NCBI GenBank assembly: GCA_016705245.1
Contig: JADIYM010000002.1
Location: forward strand, 372,001 to 436,000
Source of the DNA: Blastocatellia bacterium
Lineage (GTDB): Bacteria > Acidobacteriota > Blastocatellia > UBA7656 > JADIYM01
Length of the DNA stretch: 64,000 nucleotides
Reading direction: 5' to 3'
Position 1 is the first letter of the stretch; every line of letters begins with the position of its first letter. Shown here piece after piece: positions 28,076 through 37,656 of this stretch. A model generated the notes under the pieces. It had not been told where the DNA came from, did not search any database, and was given only the letters and a program-made list of their open reading frames with translations. The translations under genes were made by a program, and so were the position numbers.

Positions 28076-28564
28076 CTACCTGACGACGTAAGCCGTGACC
28101 CACACGTTGCCGCTGATGTTCTTCGTAGTCGCGCGAATCGTCGTGGAGCTGTTGAAGACGTTGAACACGAAGGCCTTTCCACTAGCCTTGCCGGCAGAAA
28201 TCGGCACGTCCATCTCCCCGATTTCAACCTCGTGGTCTCCATCGTTGGTGTGCATCGTCACCACGACAGACGAGCCGGTCGCTCGATTCTCCTTCTTCGA
28301 GTCAGCGCCCATCGACACCACGATGCGCAACTCGCGGAAGCCGAGCGTGTTGAGTTTCCAGGCATTCATGCCGTTATTCTCCATTCGCGTACCCGAAGCC
28401 AGCTTGTAGAACTGCGAGTCCGGATTGACGTTCAGATTCAGTTCGGTGACGGCCGGTCGCGGGTCCGCGGGCCGGCTTTCCTGCGATGGCTTTACAGCCT
28501 CCTGGGCGTTCACACTGAGTACGGCCAGCGCAATCACGAGCGCGGAAATCAGGGCGCGTTGCAT
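28076..28564 (-). CDS. Small secreted protein of unknown function
   Basis: The 162-residue product starts at ATG 28564, preceded by a textbook AGGAGG seven bases upstream. The first ~20 residues are a signal peptide (MQRALISALVIALAVLSVNAQ). The mature part is beta-rich (TELNLNVNPDSQFYKLASG, SSVVVTMHTNDGDHEVEIG) and ends NVWVTAYVVR. No cysteines or catalytic motif are visible. It is probably a periplasmic or secreted beta-sandwich. It stands alone between the GNAT/pfkA pair and the ABC exporter. I do not recognise the family. Confidence 0.75.
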   Translation of the reverse strand: MQRALISALVIALAVLSVNAQEAVKPSQESRPADPRPAVTELNLNVNPDSQFYKLASGTRMENNGMNAWKLNTLGFRELRIVVSMGADSKKENRATGSSVVVTMHTNDGDHEVEIGEMDVPISAGKASGKAFVFNVFNSSTTIRATTKNISGNVWVTAYVVR

Positions 28565-28885
28565 GTCGGTTCCTCCTGCGTTCGAGTAGAAGTCTGAATA
28601 CGGCGGTGGTGCCGTCTGGCGGCATATGCTCGCCGCAAGATCCGGATTGGGAGGCTCGAGCGAGCCCGGTCCGGACAATCGAGAGCCTTCTATCAGAAGT
28701 CGCCAGAGAGTCAGAATCGATCCTGGGCGGCGCCTCACTTATTGCCGAAGCCATTCGACGCCCGGAACGGGTCGTACACCGTACGAGCCGGGTTCCAATC
28801 GGTCCGGTTGGCGGCGATCCCGCCTGCGCAGCTGATCGCCCGAGGCGATCGATGCACTCGTCCATCGGATGCGGTGCCGCGAGTT
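28565..28885. other. Gap with no feature recognised
   Basis: Between the small secreted protein and the ABC permease, about 320 bases contain no ORF with a plausible start or motif and no clear hairpin. The promoter for the minus-strand secreted protein should lie here but was not identified. Confidence 0.4.
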
Positions 28886-31357
28886 CTACTCCTGCCTCAG
28901 TACATCGAGCGGTCTGCAGCGAGCCGGCGACCAACTCGCCGCCAATGCGCTGACGAGGGCGATCACCGCCGAAATCCCCACCATCGCCAATGACATCCCA
29001 GGTCCCAACGACAGACGGGCATCCGGCTCGAAGTGGTTGAGAATTGCGAACGAACCGGCAACGGCTGCGATGCCCATTGCTCCGGCGACGAGACCGAGCG
29101 TCACGAACTCGACGCCGACCGTTGCAAGGACGCGACGAGTAGAGAAGCCGATGGCCTTCAGTACGCCGATCTCGCGTCGACGCTCGACCATCACGAGACC
29201 CGCAGCATTCGCGATCAAGACGGCGCCTGCCGCAAGCGCGAACCCGGCAACGCCGACGACGAAACCGAAGAGGCTTCTGAGCGCCCCGATCAGCATATTG
29301 TTGAAATCTCGGCGGCTGAGCACAAGCGCTCCCGGAGCCGAGGCGCTCACATCAATGACCGCTCGATCGAGGTCGTCCACTGGCACCCTTGCCGCGAAGA
29401 CGTGCTGGATGCCAGTGCCTGCGATCCGCTCGACAGAGGCGAGATCGACGATGAGTCCGCTCGTTCGCGGTTCGACGGGCGATGACGGCTTGGTGGAATA
29501 GAAACCGGAGACGACGAACGCTTCCGAGTGGCCGGACGCTCCTTTCACGGCAATGGCCTCTCCGAGCTTGACGTTGAACGGTTCGCGGCGATGCCGGTCG
29601 GGAACCAACGCACGGTTCGCTCCAGGGCTCCACTCGCCCTCGGTTATGCGCACGGCCGACGGAAGCGTCACTTCAACGCCGGTCAGTGTGCGAATGCCGT
29701 CAACCCGGCGGCCGGCGTCGTCGAGGGAAACCCCCGTCGTCGCCATCCTCTCTATCTCCATCGCATTCGAGGCATTCATCGACGCGGCCACGGCAGGTGC
29801 GTGCGCTGACGACGCGTAGGCAACGAGGTTCACGCCATCGTCGGGCAACGCGCGGCTGGCGAACCGGTCCGCCGCATTCTGAAGTGTGCCGGCGGCGAAC
29901 CCGATCGTGAAGACGCCGCAGAATAGGGCGACGAGCGCGACGAGCGCGCGTCCGGGAGCCCGACGCATGTTGGCGTGGGCCATGGCCAGGAGGCCCGGAA
30001 GGGGAACTGGAATGGCGAGCACTCCGAGGAAAACGGCCCCGAGCACGCCGACGAGTAGACCGAGTCCGGCGAAGCCGATCGCCACGACGCCGGCACCTAG
30101 CAGCAGAGAACCGAGCACAACTGCCGCGAGGCCAGAGAAGGTGACTCCAAGGGCTGCAGCAAGCGCCAGGGTCTCGAACCAGCGGGTCTGCGTCGGCAAG
30201 TCTCGAAAGAGCGTGGACGGCCGGACGCTGCTTGCCCGGACAATCGCGTGCAGGCCGAAGATGACGGCCGTCGCGATACCAACGAGGACGCCGCCTGCGA
30301 CGATGGCGGGACTCACGGAGAGCTCGAGGAGGATCGGACCTGTACGGCCGAGCAATTCTCGCAACCATAGGGAGAGTCCGATTCCGACCACGGCGCCGGC
30401 CACGCCGCCGGCGAGTCCGAGCAGTCCCGCTTCGAGCCCAAAGAGCACCAGAAGGTGCCAACGCTCGTACCCGATGGCCTTGAAGGTCGCGATCTCGCTG
30501 CGCCGGCGGGCGAGCAGGACGTTCATGGTGTTCGTGACTCCGATGCCGGCCAGAAGGAGCCCGAGCATGCCCGCGCCTTTGAGCATAGTGCCGAAGAGTT
30601 TGACGACGTCACGTCGCTCCTCGTCGATGGCTGCCGGCGTCGTAACATCCCATCCGCCCTCGGCAAGGCGCTCGGGCGGCGGAGGTCCTTTCGCCCACAA
30701 AACTGCGGCCGAGGTCGCGGCGTCCTCCGTGCCGGCAAGACGGGCGGCGGTGTCGAGGCTGACGTAGAGCGTGCCACCTTGCCGGTCCGGGGTCATGTCC
30801 GCGACCGCGGCGATGCGCAGCACAGCCGGCGGACCGTCTGGACCTCCGCCGACGGTCACTTCGTCGCCAGTAGCCAGTCCTAGTCTGTCGGCCACGTCGC
30901 GCGAGACGATGGCGCAACCAGGCGACTCGAGAAGGGCGGCAGGACGCGCTCCGTCGAAATCGCAAAGGACGATTTCACCGACGAGCGGATAAGTCGTCGG
31001 ATCCACGCCGATGAGCCGGTTGAGGAATGTCACCCGTCCGCCCCCGTTGCGTGTGAGAACCGCGGGAGGCCTTTCGGCAGTCAGCGAGACCGCCGCGATC
31101 GTGCCGTCCGCCTCGAGCCGATTCAGAGCATCGCGGGATTCGTGGTCGAATCGGCCGCCTCGCGGCGAGAGGGAAGCGTCGCCGCCGAGAACGGAACGGC
31201 TGTCGACACCGATCGACGTCCCGATCATTGCCGAGAGCAGCTGGAGCGAGACGAGCGATGCAACGCCGGTCGCAACACAGATGACGGCGAGCAGGCTGCG
31301 TTGGCCGCCTCGGACGAGGTTCAGGGCAGCGTGGCGAAAGACGAAGCCCGGGGTCAT
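28886..31357 (-). CDS. ABC exporter permease, FtsX/MacB-LolC superfamily
   Basis: The 823-residue membrane protein has an N-terminal span (residues 15-37) followed by a large periplasmic MacB-PCD-type region. A first FtsX core lies at about 260-470, including TNTMNVLLARRRSEIATFKAIG, with a second periplasmic region after it. A second FtsX core closes the protein (about 690-815: RRREIGVLKAIGFSTRRVL). The duplicated FtsX layout is that of single-chain permeases that extract lipoproteins, lipids or peptides from the inner membrane by a mechanotransmission mechanism. Its start overlaps the stop of the ATPase gene by 4 bases, so the two form one transporter. No periplasmic adaptor gene is adjacent. 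Confidence 0.9.
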   Translation of the reverse strand: MTPGFVFRHAALNLVRGGQRSLLAVICVATGVASLVSLQLLSAMIGTSIGVDSRSVLGGDASLSPRGGRFDHESRDALNRLEADGTIAAVSLTAERPPAVLTRNGGGRVTFLNRLIGVDPTTYPLVGEIVLCDFDGARPAALLESPGCAIVSRDVADRLGLATGDEVTVGGGPDGPPAVLRIAAVADMTPDRQGGTLYVSLDTAARLAGTEDAATSAAVLWAKGPPPPERLAEGGWDVTTPAAIDEERRDVVKLFGTMLKGAGMLGLLLAGIGVTNTMNVLLARRRSEIATFKAIGYERWHLLVLFGLEAGLLGLAGGVAGAVVGIGLSLWLRELLGRTGPILLELSVSPAIVAGGVLVGIATAVIFGLHAIVRASSVRPSTLFRDLPTQTRWFETLALAAALGVTFSGLAAVVLGSLLLGAGVVAIGFAGLGLLVGVLGAVFLGVLAIPVPLPGLLAMAHANMRRAPGRALVALVALFCGVFTIGFAAGTLQNAADRFASRALPDDGVNLVAYASSAHAPAVAASMNASNAMEIERMATTGVSLDDAGRRVDGIRTLTGVEVTLPSAVRITEGEWSPGANRALVPDRHRREPFNVKLGEAIAVKGASGHSEAFVVSGFYSTKPSSPVEPRTSGLIVDLASVERIAGTGIQHVFAARVPVDDLDRAVIDVSASAPGALVLSRRDFNNMLIGALRSLFGFVVGVAGFALAAGAVLIANAAGLVMVERRREIGVLKAIGFSTRRVLATVGVEFVTLGLVAGAMGIAAVAGSFAILNHFEPDARLSLGPGMSLAMVGISAVIALVSALAASWSPARCRPLDVLRQE

Positions 31358-32076
31358 CGTGCCCCCACGAGCGAGATCGACTCCGAAAAAACATTCGCGT
31401 CCGTCAGGCGTCCGTCGACGATGTGCAGCACACGGTCGGCTCGACCCGCGACGTCCGGATCGTGCGTCGCGACGATGACGGTGACGTTTAGCTCTCGGCG
31501 AAGGTCCGCGATGAGATCGAGCACGTGCGCGCCTGTGGTCGAATCAAGGTTCCCGGTTGGTTCGTCGGCGACAAGGAGTGCCGGTTTGGTGACGAGAGCG
31601 CGCGCGATCGCCACGCGCTGCTGCTGTCCGCCCGAGAGTTGGTGCGGACGATGGTGGAGCCGGTCGGAAAGGCCAACGCGATCGAGAATTTCGCGCGCGG
31701 CGGCTCGAGCGCTCGCGCGGCCGGAGTGGATGTGGAGCGGTGCCTCGACGTTCTCGAGCGCAGTGAGCGCGCCGATGAGATTGAAGGATTGGAAGACGAC
31801 GCCGATTTTCGAGTTCCGAAGCCGCGCCAGGTGACGCTCGGGAAGTTTTGCGATGTCGACCCCTTCTATGAGGATCGAGCCGGATGTTGGCGTGTCGAGT
31901 CCTGCGAGAATACCGAGTAGCGTCGACTTTCCCGAACCGGACGGCCCAGTCAAGGCGACCCACTCGCCGCGCTCGATGCGGAACGTCAACCCGCGAAGTA
32001 TCGAGATGGTCTCGCTGCCAAGCGGTAGAGACCGGAAGAGATCGATGGCCTCGATGGCCGGCGTTACGTCGTGCAT
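31354..32076 (-). CDS. ABC transporter ATP-binding protein, LolD/MacB type
   Basis: The 240-residue ATPase contains Walker A GPSGSGKS, Q-loop VFQSFNLIGALTALENV, signature LSGGQQQRVAIARAL, Walker B LLVADEPTGNLDS and the switch His in VIVATHDPDVA. The sequence NLDSTTG and overall length place it in the LolD/MacB/FtsE group that pairs with FtsX-fold permeases. It is translationally coupled to the permease (4-base overlap). Upstream, sequence turns into unreliable homopolymers within 90 bases, so the promoter and any adaptor gene before it are lost. Confidence 0.93.
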   Translation of the reverse strand: MHDVTPAIEAIDLFRSLPLGSETISILRGLTFRIERGEWVALTGPSGSGKSTLLGILAGLDTPTSGSILIEGVDIAKLPERHLARLRNSKIGVVFQSFNLIGALTALENVEAPLHIHSGRASARAAAREILDRVGLSDRLHHRPHQLSGGQQQRVAIARALVTKPALLVADEPTGNLDSTTGAHVLDLIADLRRELNVTVIVATHDPDVAGRADRVLHIVDGRLTDANVFSESISLVGAR

Positions 32077-32163
32077 GCAGAAGTGGCTCCTCGTCGGATG
32101 TCGATGTCATGCTGAAGACGCACGTCTCGCCGGAGTATCACGCAGAGAATTCTGCAGGGCGGC

Positions 32164-34966
32164 CCGTCGAATCACTCGTCTTGGGGGGAGGCGCGAGCCG
32201 AGGGGGGGAGGAGCGAATGGCCGGGCTGCCGCCCGACCCCGGGGCGGGCCCGCCGCCGGGCCCGGCGGGACCCGCGGGGGGCGCCCGGGACGGCGCGGGC
32301 ACGGTGCGGCGCGGGGGGGGGGAGGGCGGGTGCGGGTGAACGGACACGAGGCCGAGGGGCCGACAGCGCGGGGGCCTTCCGAAGCGTTGCGGGTCGGGGA
32401 TAATGAACGTTACGGGGCGAGGGCACAGTTGTTACCGAGCGCACGAGGGTGCCGCTGCTTGCAGACGGTATGGCGTCGAGGGGTCCCCGGAAACGAAATC
32501 GTCGCCAAGGCGGTAGATGGTAATGGGGCGCGGCCTTGCCCAGGCTTGGCCGCCCCGAGAGCCACCCCCTTCCCCCCACCCGACGCCGACGCTATTTGCA
32601 GAGCCCCCAAACCGGAACGCGGCCGTCCTCGTATCTGACGGTACTGATGTTGACGTGGCCGAGGTAGTCCTGAATCAGCCGGGTATCGCAGCCCCCGTTG
32701 GCAAGACAGTAGCCTTTGCTGTGTCGAAGAGCGTGGTGACTCCCGTTTGGCTGCCGGCCCGCGGACGGTTTGCCGCCGGCGTGGCCCCGCCCCCCGCGCG
32801 GGCGGCCGCCGCAAGCGTCAGAATACGATTCGCGCGACGGGCCGGTTTGGTCGGGCGGGCGGGGGGGGCCAGCGCCGCCCCCCCCCCCCGGGCCCCCCCC
32901 CCCCCCCCCGCGGGGCCCCCCCGTGATTGACGGGGGCGAGACCGGTTGCGGTTCCCGAGCCTCCAGCGAGGGGCCGAGACCCCCGCCCCCCCTCGGAATT
33001 GTCGATGGGAGGTTGTCATGTTTAGGGGGCCCCCCCCCCCCCCCCCCCCCGGGAGGTTATTTGAGAGCACGTCTCCCTGGGGGCCGGCAAACCCCAGGGC
33101 CCCGGCGTGGGGAGTCGGGGGGGGGGCGGCGCGGCCGCCGGCGGGGGGCCGCCGGGGTAAGTCGGCCGCGCCGCTGGCGCCGGGGTTCTGCGACGGCGCG
33201 GGGGGCGGGGCTTTGGGGGGGGGGGTTTCGGGGGCCGGCGGCGCCGGCCCCCCCGCCCGCCCCGGGGGGGGGCCCGCGCCCGCGCCCCCCCGGGGGTGGG
33301 CGCCCGCCCGGCCGGCGCCCGGGGGCCCGCCCCCCCCCGCCCCCCCCCCCCGGGCCGCCCCCCGGGGGCGCTGCGGGCCGCCCCCCCCCCCCCCCCGGCC
33401 CCCCGCGGTGTCCCCCCCGCCCCCCCCGCCCCTGCGCCGGGCCGCCGGGGCCCCCCGGGCCCCCGGGGCCCCCCCCCCGGGGGGGGCCCGCCCCCGCCCC
33501 CTCCGGGGCCGCCCCCCCCCCACCCCTTTTGTCCGGCCCGGCCCCGGCCCCCCCCCCCGCCCCCCCGCCGCCGCCGCCGCGGCCGGCGGCCGGCGGGACG
33601 CGCCGGGCGGGGCCAACCAAAAACCCGGGGCCCAACGGGGACCACAAACAAAACACCACCGGCCAGCCGGGGCCCGGGCTTGGGCCGGGGCGCCCGCCGC
33701 CCCCGCCCCCGGCCGCCGGCCGCCGCCCGCCCTACAAAAACCAACGGCGACACCAAGCGGGCGAACACACACGGGACGGGAAAGACAACGCCCGGGCCGG
33801 GGGGGGGCTGGCCGCCGCTGCCCCAGTCCCCCCGCGGGGGCCGGGGCCGCTGGCCGCCCCGGGGGCGCTCCCCGCCCCCCCCCCGGGCTTTCGGGGGCGC
33901 CGCCCCCCCCCCCCCTCCCCCCCGCCCGGCCGCCGCCGCCTGCCCCGGCCCCCCCGCCCGCCCCCCCCGGGGGGGGGGGGGCCCTTGCCCCCCGCCCGCC
34001 CCCGCTCCCGGCCGCACGGGCCAACAACACACACACAAACAAAAAAACCAGCGCCACCCACACCGGCAAAAAAACGGGGGGAGGAACGAAACACCCAGGC
34101 AAAAACCGGGGCCGAAAAAGGCCAAAAACAAAACAAAAACAAAAAAAACAAAAAAAGGAAACAAAAAAACAAAAGGGGGGAAAGGGGGGGGCGGGCGCCG
34201 CCTTGGGGGACTCCCGGGGGAATCCCCGCCCGGTTGGTGGGGGGGGCGGCGGGGCCGGCGGCCTGGGGGGGGGGGGCTCCCGCCCCCCCGCCCCGGGGGG
34301 GGCCGGGGGGGGGGGGGGGGGGGCCCGGCGGGGAAACCCGGGGGCCCCCCGCCCGGCGGGGTTCCGCCGGGGGGCGCCCCCCCCCCCAGCCCTTTTTGGG
34401 GGTGGGGGTCTTCGGGGGCCCCCCGGGGGGGAAGCTTTTGCTTTGGGGCGCCCGCGCTGGGGAGAAATTTTTGGGGGGGGGGGGTCGCGGCGGGTCTTGC
34501 CCCGCGGGGCCCCGCCGCGCCGCCGCGCCGGCGGGGGCCTGTTGTCCGCCCGCCGCCCCCCCCGGCGGCCCGCCCGGCGGGGTGGGCCCCGGCCGCGGGC
34601 GGGGGGGACGGGCCCGCGGCGCCGCCTCCCGGGCCCTCCCCAAACCCCGCCGCCGCCGCCCGGGGGGGGCGCGCGCCCCCCCCCCCCCGCCCCCCCCCAA
34701 GAGCTTTTTTCGGGGGGGCGGGGGGCCCCGGGGCCGCCGGGCCGCCCTTGTTCAGAAGTATTGCGTCTGGAAAAGAACGCTAAGCCCAGCTGTTCCCGGC
34801 GCCCGCCGCCCCCCCCCCCCCCGGCGCCCCCCCCCCAGACTCGCCGGGCCCCCCGGCCGCCCCCCCCCCGCCCCCCCCCCCCCCCCCACCCCGCGCCCCC
34901 CCGGGCGCCCCCGGGCCCCGGGCGCCGAGGCGCGGGGGGGGGGGGCGCGGGGGGGTCGGCGATGGA
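32164..34966. other. Low-complexity G/C homopolymer block, probably unreliable sequence
   Basis: Most of this 2.8 kb is runs of G or C (for example 21 C at 33030-33050 and 19 G at 34305-34323) plus an A-rich patch at 34022-34190. Very long frames through it give only Gly/Pro/Arg/Ala polymers and were not called. Normal-looking bases occur only at about 32340-32560 and 32590-32790, where an integrase fragment is readable. The composition changes abruptly on both sides. Base-calling or assembly failure over a hard template is the best explanation, so real genes may be hidden here. Confidence 0.85.
32592..32774 (-). pseudogene. C-terminal fragment of a tyrosine recombinase (FimB/FimE-like integrase)
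   Basis: On the minus strand 60 codons end at a TAG (32592-32594) and include HHALRHSKGYCLANGG, then CDTRLIQDYLGHVNIS and TVRYEDG. This is the catalytic end of short tyrosine recombinases: H-x-L-R-H box, LGH box and the nucleophile Tyr in TVRYE, best matching small FimB/FimE-type integrases. The upstream two-thirds is lost in homopolymer sequence, so it may be a remnant or an intact gene that was badly sequenced. It suggests a mobile or invertible element lay in the unreadable block. Confidence 0.7.
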
Positions 34967-35036
34967 CTGATTTGACGGGACGTTCGGTCGCGTTCCATGA
35001 GACCCGAAGCCGGAGATGACCGATGGTCACTGCTTT

Positions 35037-35050
35037 GTCGGCGCGCCGAC
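35037..35050. repeat. Dispersed palindrome (14-bp core), intergenic
   Basis: GTCGGCGCGCCGAC just right of the unreadable block. The rest of the interval 34967-35354 shows no gene I can support. Confidence 0.75.
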
Positions 35051-35354
35051 TGACTCGCGGTCATGTCGGATTTTCCTCTGCTTCCGGCTGAAATCACGAG
35101 GCTCGCGATGCAGTGATCGCGGCCCGATCAGACCACGGGTCAGTATTATCCCGCCTCCCGGTCCGCAATCAAGCCAAGAGCATGACTGAAATTCATAGAT
35201 AAATAAGACATCTGTCCAGCCTCGACTGACGCCGATCAGCGGTAGTCCAGAGCGCAGCGATGGCTCGACGGCATCCACGCAAATACAGCGTGTCGGCCAC
35301 GATGACCGCACAGTTCCCAGCCTCGTTCAGACGCACGGAGCCAACGCTGAGCAA

Positions 35355-35833
35355 TCAGGATGAGCGCTGACGTCGCTGCATCTCCAACCACTCCTTCTCC
35401 AGGCGAAAGGCCTCTCTTTCGAACGGAATCGAGGCATACGCCGAATGTCGGGCCTTCCTGCGAACTGATCCGTGTTTGCTAATACCTGAGAAATAGGCTT
35501 TCAAGGCTATTGTCTTAGGAAAGAGACCTGACCTTCCCGCCGATATTGCCAAATGTGGACGCATTCGTGGACGAAAAGCGCTCGATATCGTTCAAGTGCT
35601 TTGTGAACCTGAGACGATAAATGAGGTCTCGTATCCGTCTTTGCGAAAAAGACGCAAGGGCCCAGCGTGATCGCTCGAGCTCGTGCGATGGTCGCTACCG
35701 CGCGACCGAGACGGCCGGATGCCAGATATACCGTACCGAGAACCACCGGCTCGCCGGTGGACGCGCGCAGGAACTTCTCGACGGACGCGACCGAGCCGGC
35801 ATCGGCGCGCTCAAACCCGCGCATTGCGATCAC
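35355..35833 (-). CDS. Small DUF4157-like protein with HExxH-type motif, frameshifted
   Basis: The first frame (from ATG 35833 or 35824) encodes ~105 residues including AITLGPCVFFAKTDTRP and FVHECVHIWQYRREG. This matches the DUF4157-like pattern of a strand followed by an H-E-x-x-H zinc-binding helix and Q-Y-R-R. It stops after VSFLRQ. A second frame continues with KAYFSGISKHGSVRRKA and YASIPFEREAFRLE, the expected family ending. A one-base change near 35515 would join them into about 158 residues. Proteins of this type may be inactive or active minimal metalloproteases; the function is unknown. It ends 26 bases upstream of the ETF-QO stop codon side on the same strand's opposite flank, with no shared operon evident. 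Confidence 0.6.
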
Positions 35834-35860
35834 CTCTTGCCGGCCGGTCCACCGGAAGTC

Positions 35861-37531
35861 CTACATTCGCTTGTAGTTCGGTCCCCCGCCACCTTCCGGA
35901 GGCGTCCAGTTGATGATCTGGTACGGGTCCAGAATGTCGCAGGTCTTGCAGTGCACGCAGTTCGAGAAATTGATCTGCAATCGACGCTCCTCGGCTGCCC
36001 CGACCATCTCGTACACCGCGGCGGGACAGAATCGCTCGCACGGATTTCCGAATTCCTTCGTGCAGCGGTCCGTGCAGATCGTCGTATCGACAACCTTTAG
36101 ATGGCACGGCTGATCCTCGTCGTGCGAGGCACCGGAGTGATACACGTCCGTCACCTTGTCGAACGTCAGCTTGCCGTCGAACTTCATGTCGTACTTCTTG
36201 ACGTCCGTGCGGCCGTAGTATTCCGTCAGAGTCTTCATTCGAAGGTGGCCAGCATGAATCGGCAGCCGTTGGGGAAAGACGCCGCGCGTCATAAACGAGA
36301 TTCCGGTCGTCACGACGCCAGCCATCCGACCCTTTTCGAAGCCCTGGTGGAAATTCCGCACTTCGTGGAGCTCCGTTTCGATCCAGCTCGACTTCACCTT
36401 CTGCGAGTACCGGAGCATCGCGTCCATCGAGTAGTCGTCGGCGACGAGAGCGTCAAAGATCGTCTCGGCAGCCAACATCCCGGACTTCATCGCAAGGTGC
36501 AGCCCTTTGAGCCGCTGGCCGTTTAGAAGGCTTCCCGAGTCGCCCACGATCAGCGCCCCGCCGGTGTGGAGTCTCGGGATGCTGTAGTAACCGCCCTCCG
36601 GAATCGCCTTCGCCCCGTACCCGATCATCTTGCCGCCATCGAGGAGTCCGGCGATCCACGGATGCGTCTTGAATCGCTGGAACTCGTGATGCGGATCGAT
36701 CTGGGGATCCTGGCAGTCCAGTCCCGTCACGAGGCCGATGTCGAGCAATCGATCATTCATCATGTAGAGGAAACCGCCGCCGAAAGTCTCACTGGAGTGC
36801 GGGAAGCCTAGCGTGTGGTAGACCGTGCCGGCCGCCAGACGGTCGTCCGGCAGTTCCCAAATCTCCTTCACGCCCAGGGCGTAAACCTGGGGATCGCTCC
36901 GCCGGTCGAGATTCATGCGCGACGTCAGCTCTTTGGTGAGCGTACCGCGGGGCCCCTCACCGAGCACGACGACCTTCGCGAGGAGGTCGACGCCCGGTTC
37001 GAAGTTCTCTTTCGGCTGTCCGTGCTTGTCGATTCCCTTGTCGCCAGTTCGCACCCCAACCACCTGATCGCCGTCGTAGAGGAGTGACTGCCCCGGAAAC
37101 TCTGGAAAGACGTTCACGCCGGCTTCCTCGCAGATCGGCGCCATCCAGCGCAGCAATCGCGCAAGGCTCACCACGTAGTAGCCGTGGTTGTTGAGCGGCG
37201 GCGGAGTGATCGGCAGCGTGAACTTCGAAGACCCGGTCAGGTACATCACGGCGTCTTCGCCGACAGGCGCTTCGACCGGACATCCGCGCTCGAGGAAGTC
37301 GGGCATGAGCTCAGCCAGGGCCTTCGGATCCATCACCGCACCCGACAATCCATGCGCACCGACCTCGGCGCCCTTCTCGATGACGGCGATCTCGATCTCG
37401 CCGAGCTTTCCGCCGGAGGCGTTGTGTGCCTTGACGAGATTGGCCAGATGGAGGGCGCCCGCGAGACTTGCGGGTCCGGCGCCGACAAAAACGATGTCGA
37501 AGGGGAGTTCCTCGCGCTCGATTCGAGACAT
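35861..37531 (-). CDS. Electron transfer flavoprotein-ubiquinone oxidoreductase
   Basis: ETF-QO passes electrons from reduced ETF to the membrane quinone pool. The 556-residue protein has the FAD-binding VGAGPASLAGALHLA near residue 16 and the central GGFLYMMNDRLLDIGLVTGLD segment. A second flavin motif ALIVGDSGSLLNG follows. A C-terminal 4Fe-4S domain carries cysteines in CTDRCTKEFGNPCERFCP and CVHCKTCD. This is the family's full architecture and length. etfB and etfA lie upstream on the same strand (with a methylase gene between), so the locus supplies a complete ETF route for acyl-CoA or amino-acid dehydrogenases. Confidence 0.96.
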   Translation of the reverse strand: MSRIEREELPFDIVFVGAGPASLAGALHLANLVKAHNASGGKLGEIEIAVIEKGAEVGAHGLSGAVMDPKALAELMPDFLERGCPVEAPVGEDAVMYLTGSSKFTLPITPPPLNNHGYYVVSLARLLRWMAPICEEAGVNVFPEFPGQSLLYDGDQVVGVRTGDKGIDKHGQPKENFEPGVDLLAKVVVLGEGPRGTLTKELTSRMNLDRRSDPQVYALGVKEIWELPDDRLAAGTVYHTLGFPHSSETFGGGFLYMMNDRLLDIGLVTGLDCQDPQIDPHHEFQRFKTHPWIAGLLDGGKMIGYGAKAIPEGGYYSIPRLHTGGALIVGDSGSLLNGQRLKGLHLAMKSGMLAAETIFDALVADDYSMDAMLRYSQKVKSSWIETELHEVRNFHQGFEKGRMAGVVTTGISFMTRGVFPQRLPIHAGHLRMKTLTEYYGRTDVKKYDMKFDGKLTFDKVTDVYHSGASHDEDQPCHLKVVDTTICTDRCTKEFGNPCERFCPAAVYEMVGAAEERRLQINFSNCVHCKTCDILDPYQIINWTPPEGGGGPNYKRM

Positions 37532-37656
37532 GTGGTGTCAATTTCTCCGATCAGATTGCCGCTGCCGCGGACCGGTCAGCATCACTGTCAGCGCGCGGAC
37601 TTGTCAAGACGGACTACAGATTTCACGAAGACACGCAGATAAGGCAGGCCCGAAAG

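Noticed and set aside
29376..29395. TGGCAC followed closely by TTGC inside the ABC permease gene as a sigma54 promoter
   Set aside because: The spacing is two bases instead of five, and it lies within coding sequence.
32675..35019. Very long open frames (up to ~750 codons) on both strands
   Set aside because: They run through G/C homopolymers and encode only Gly, Pro, Ala and Arg stretches without any domain; they are artefacts of the unreadable block.
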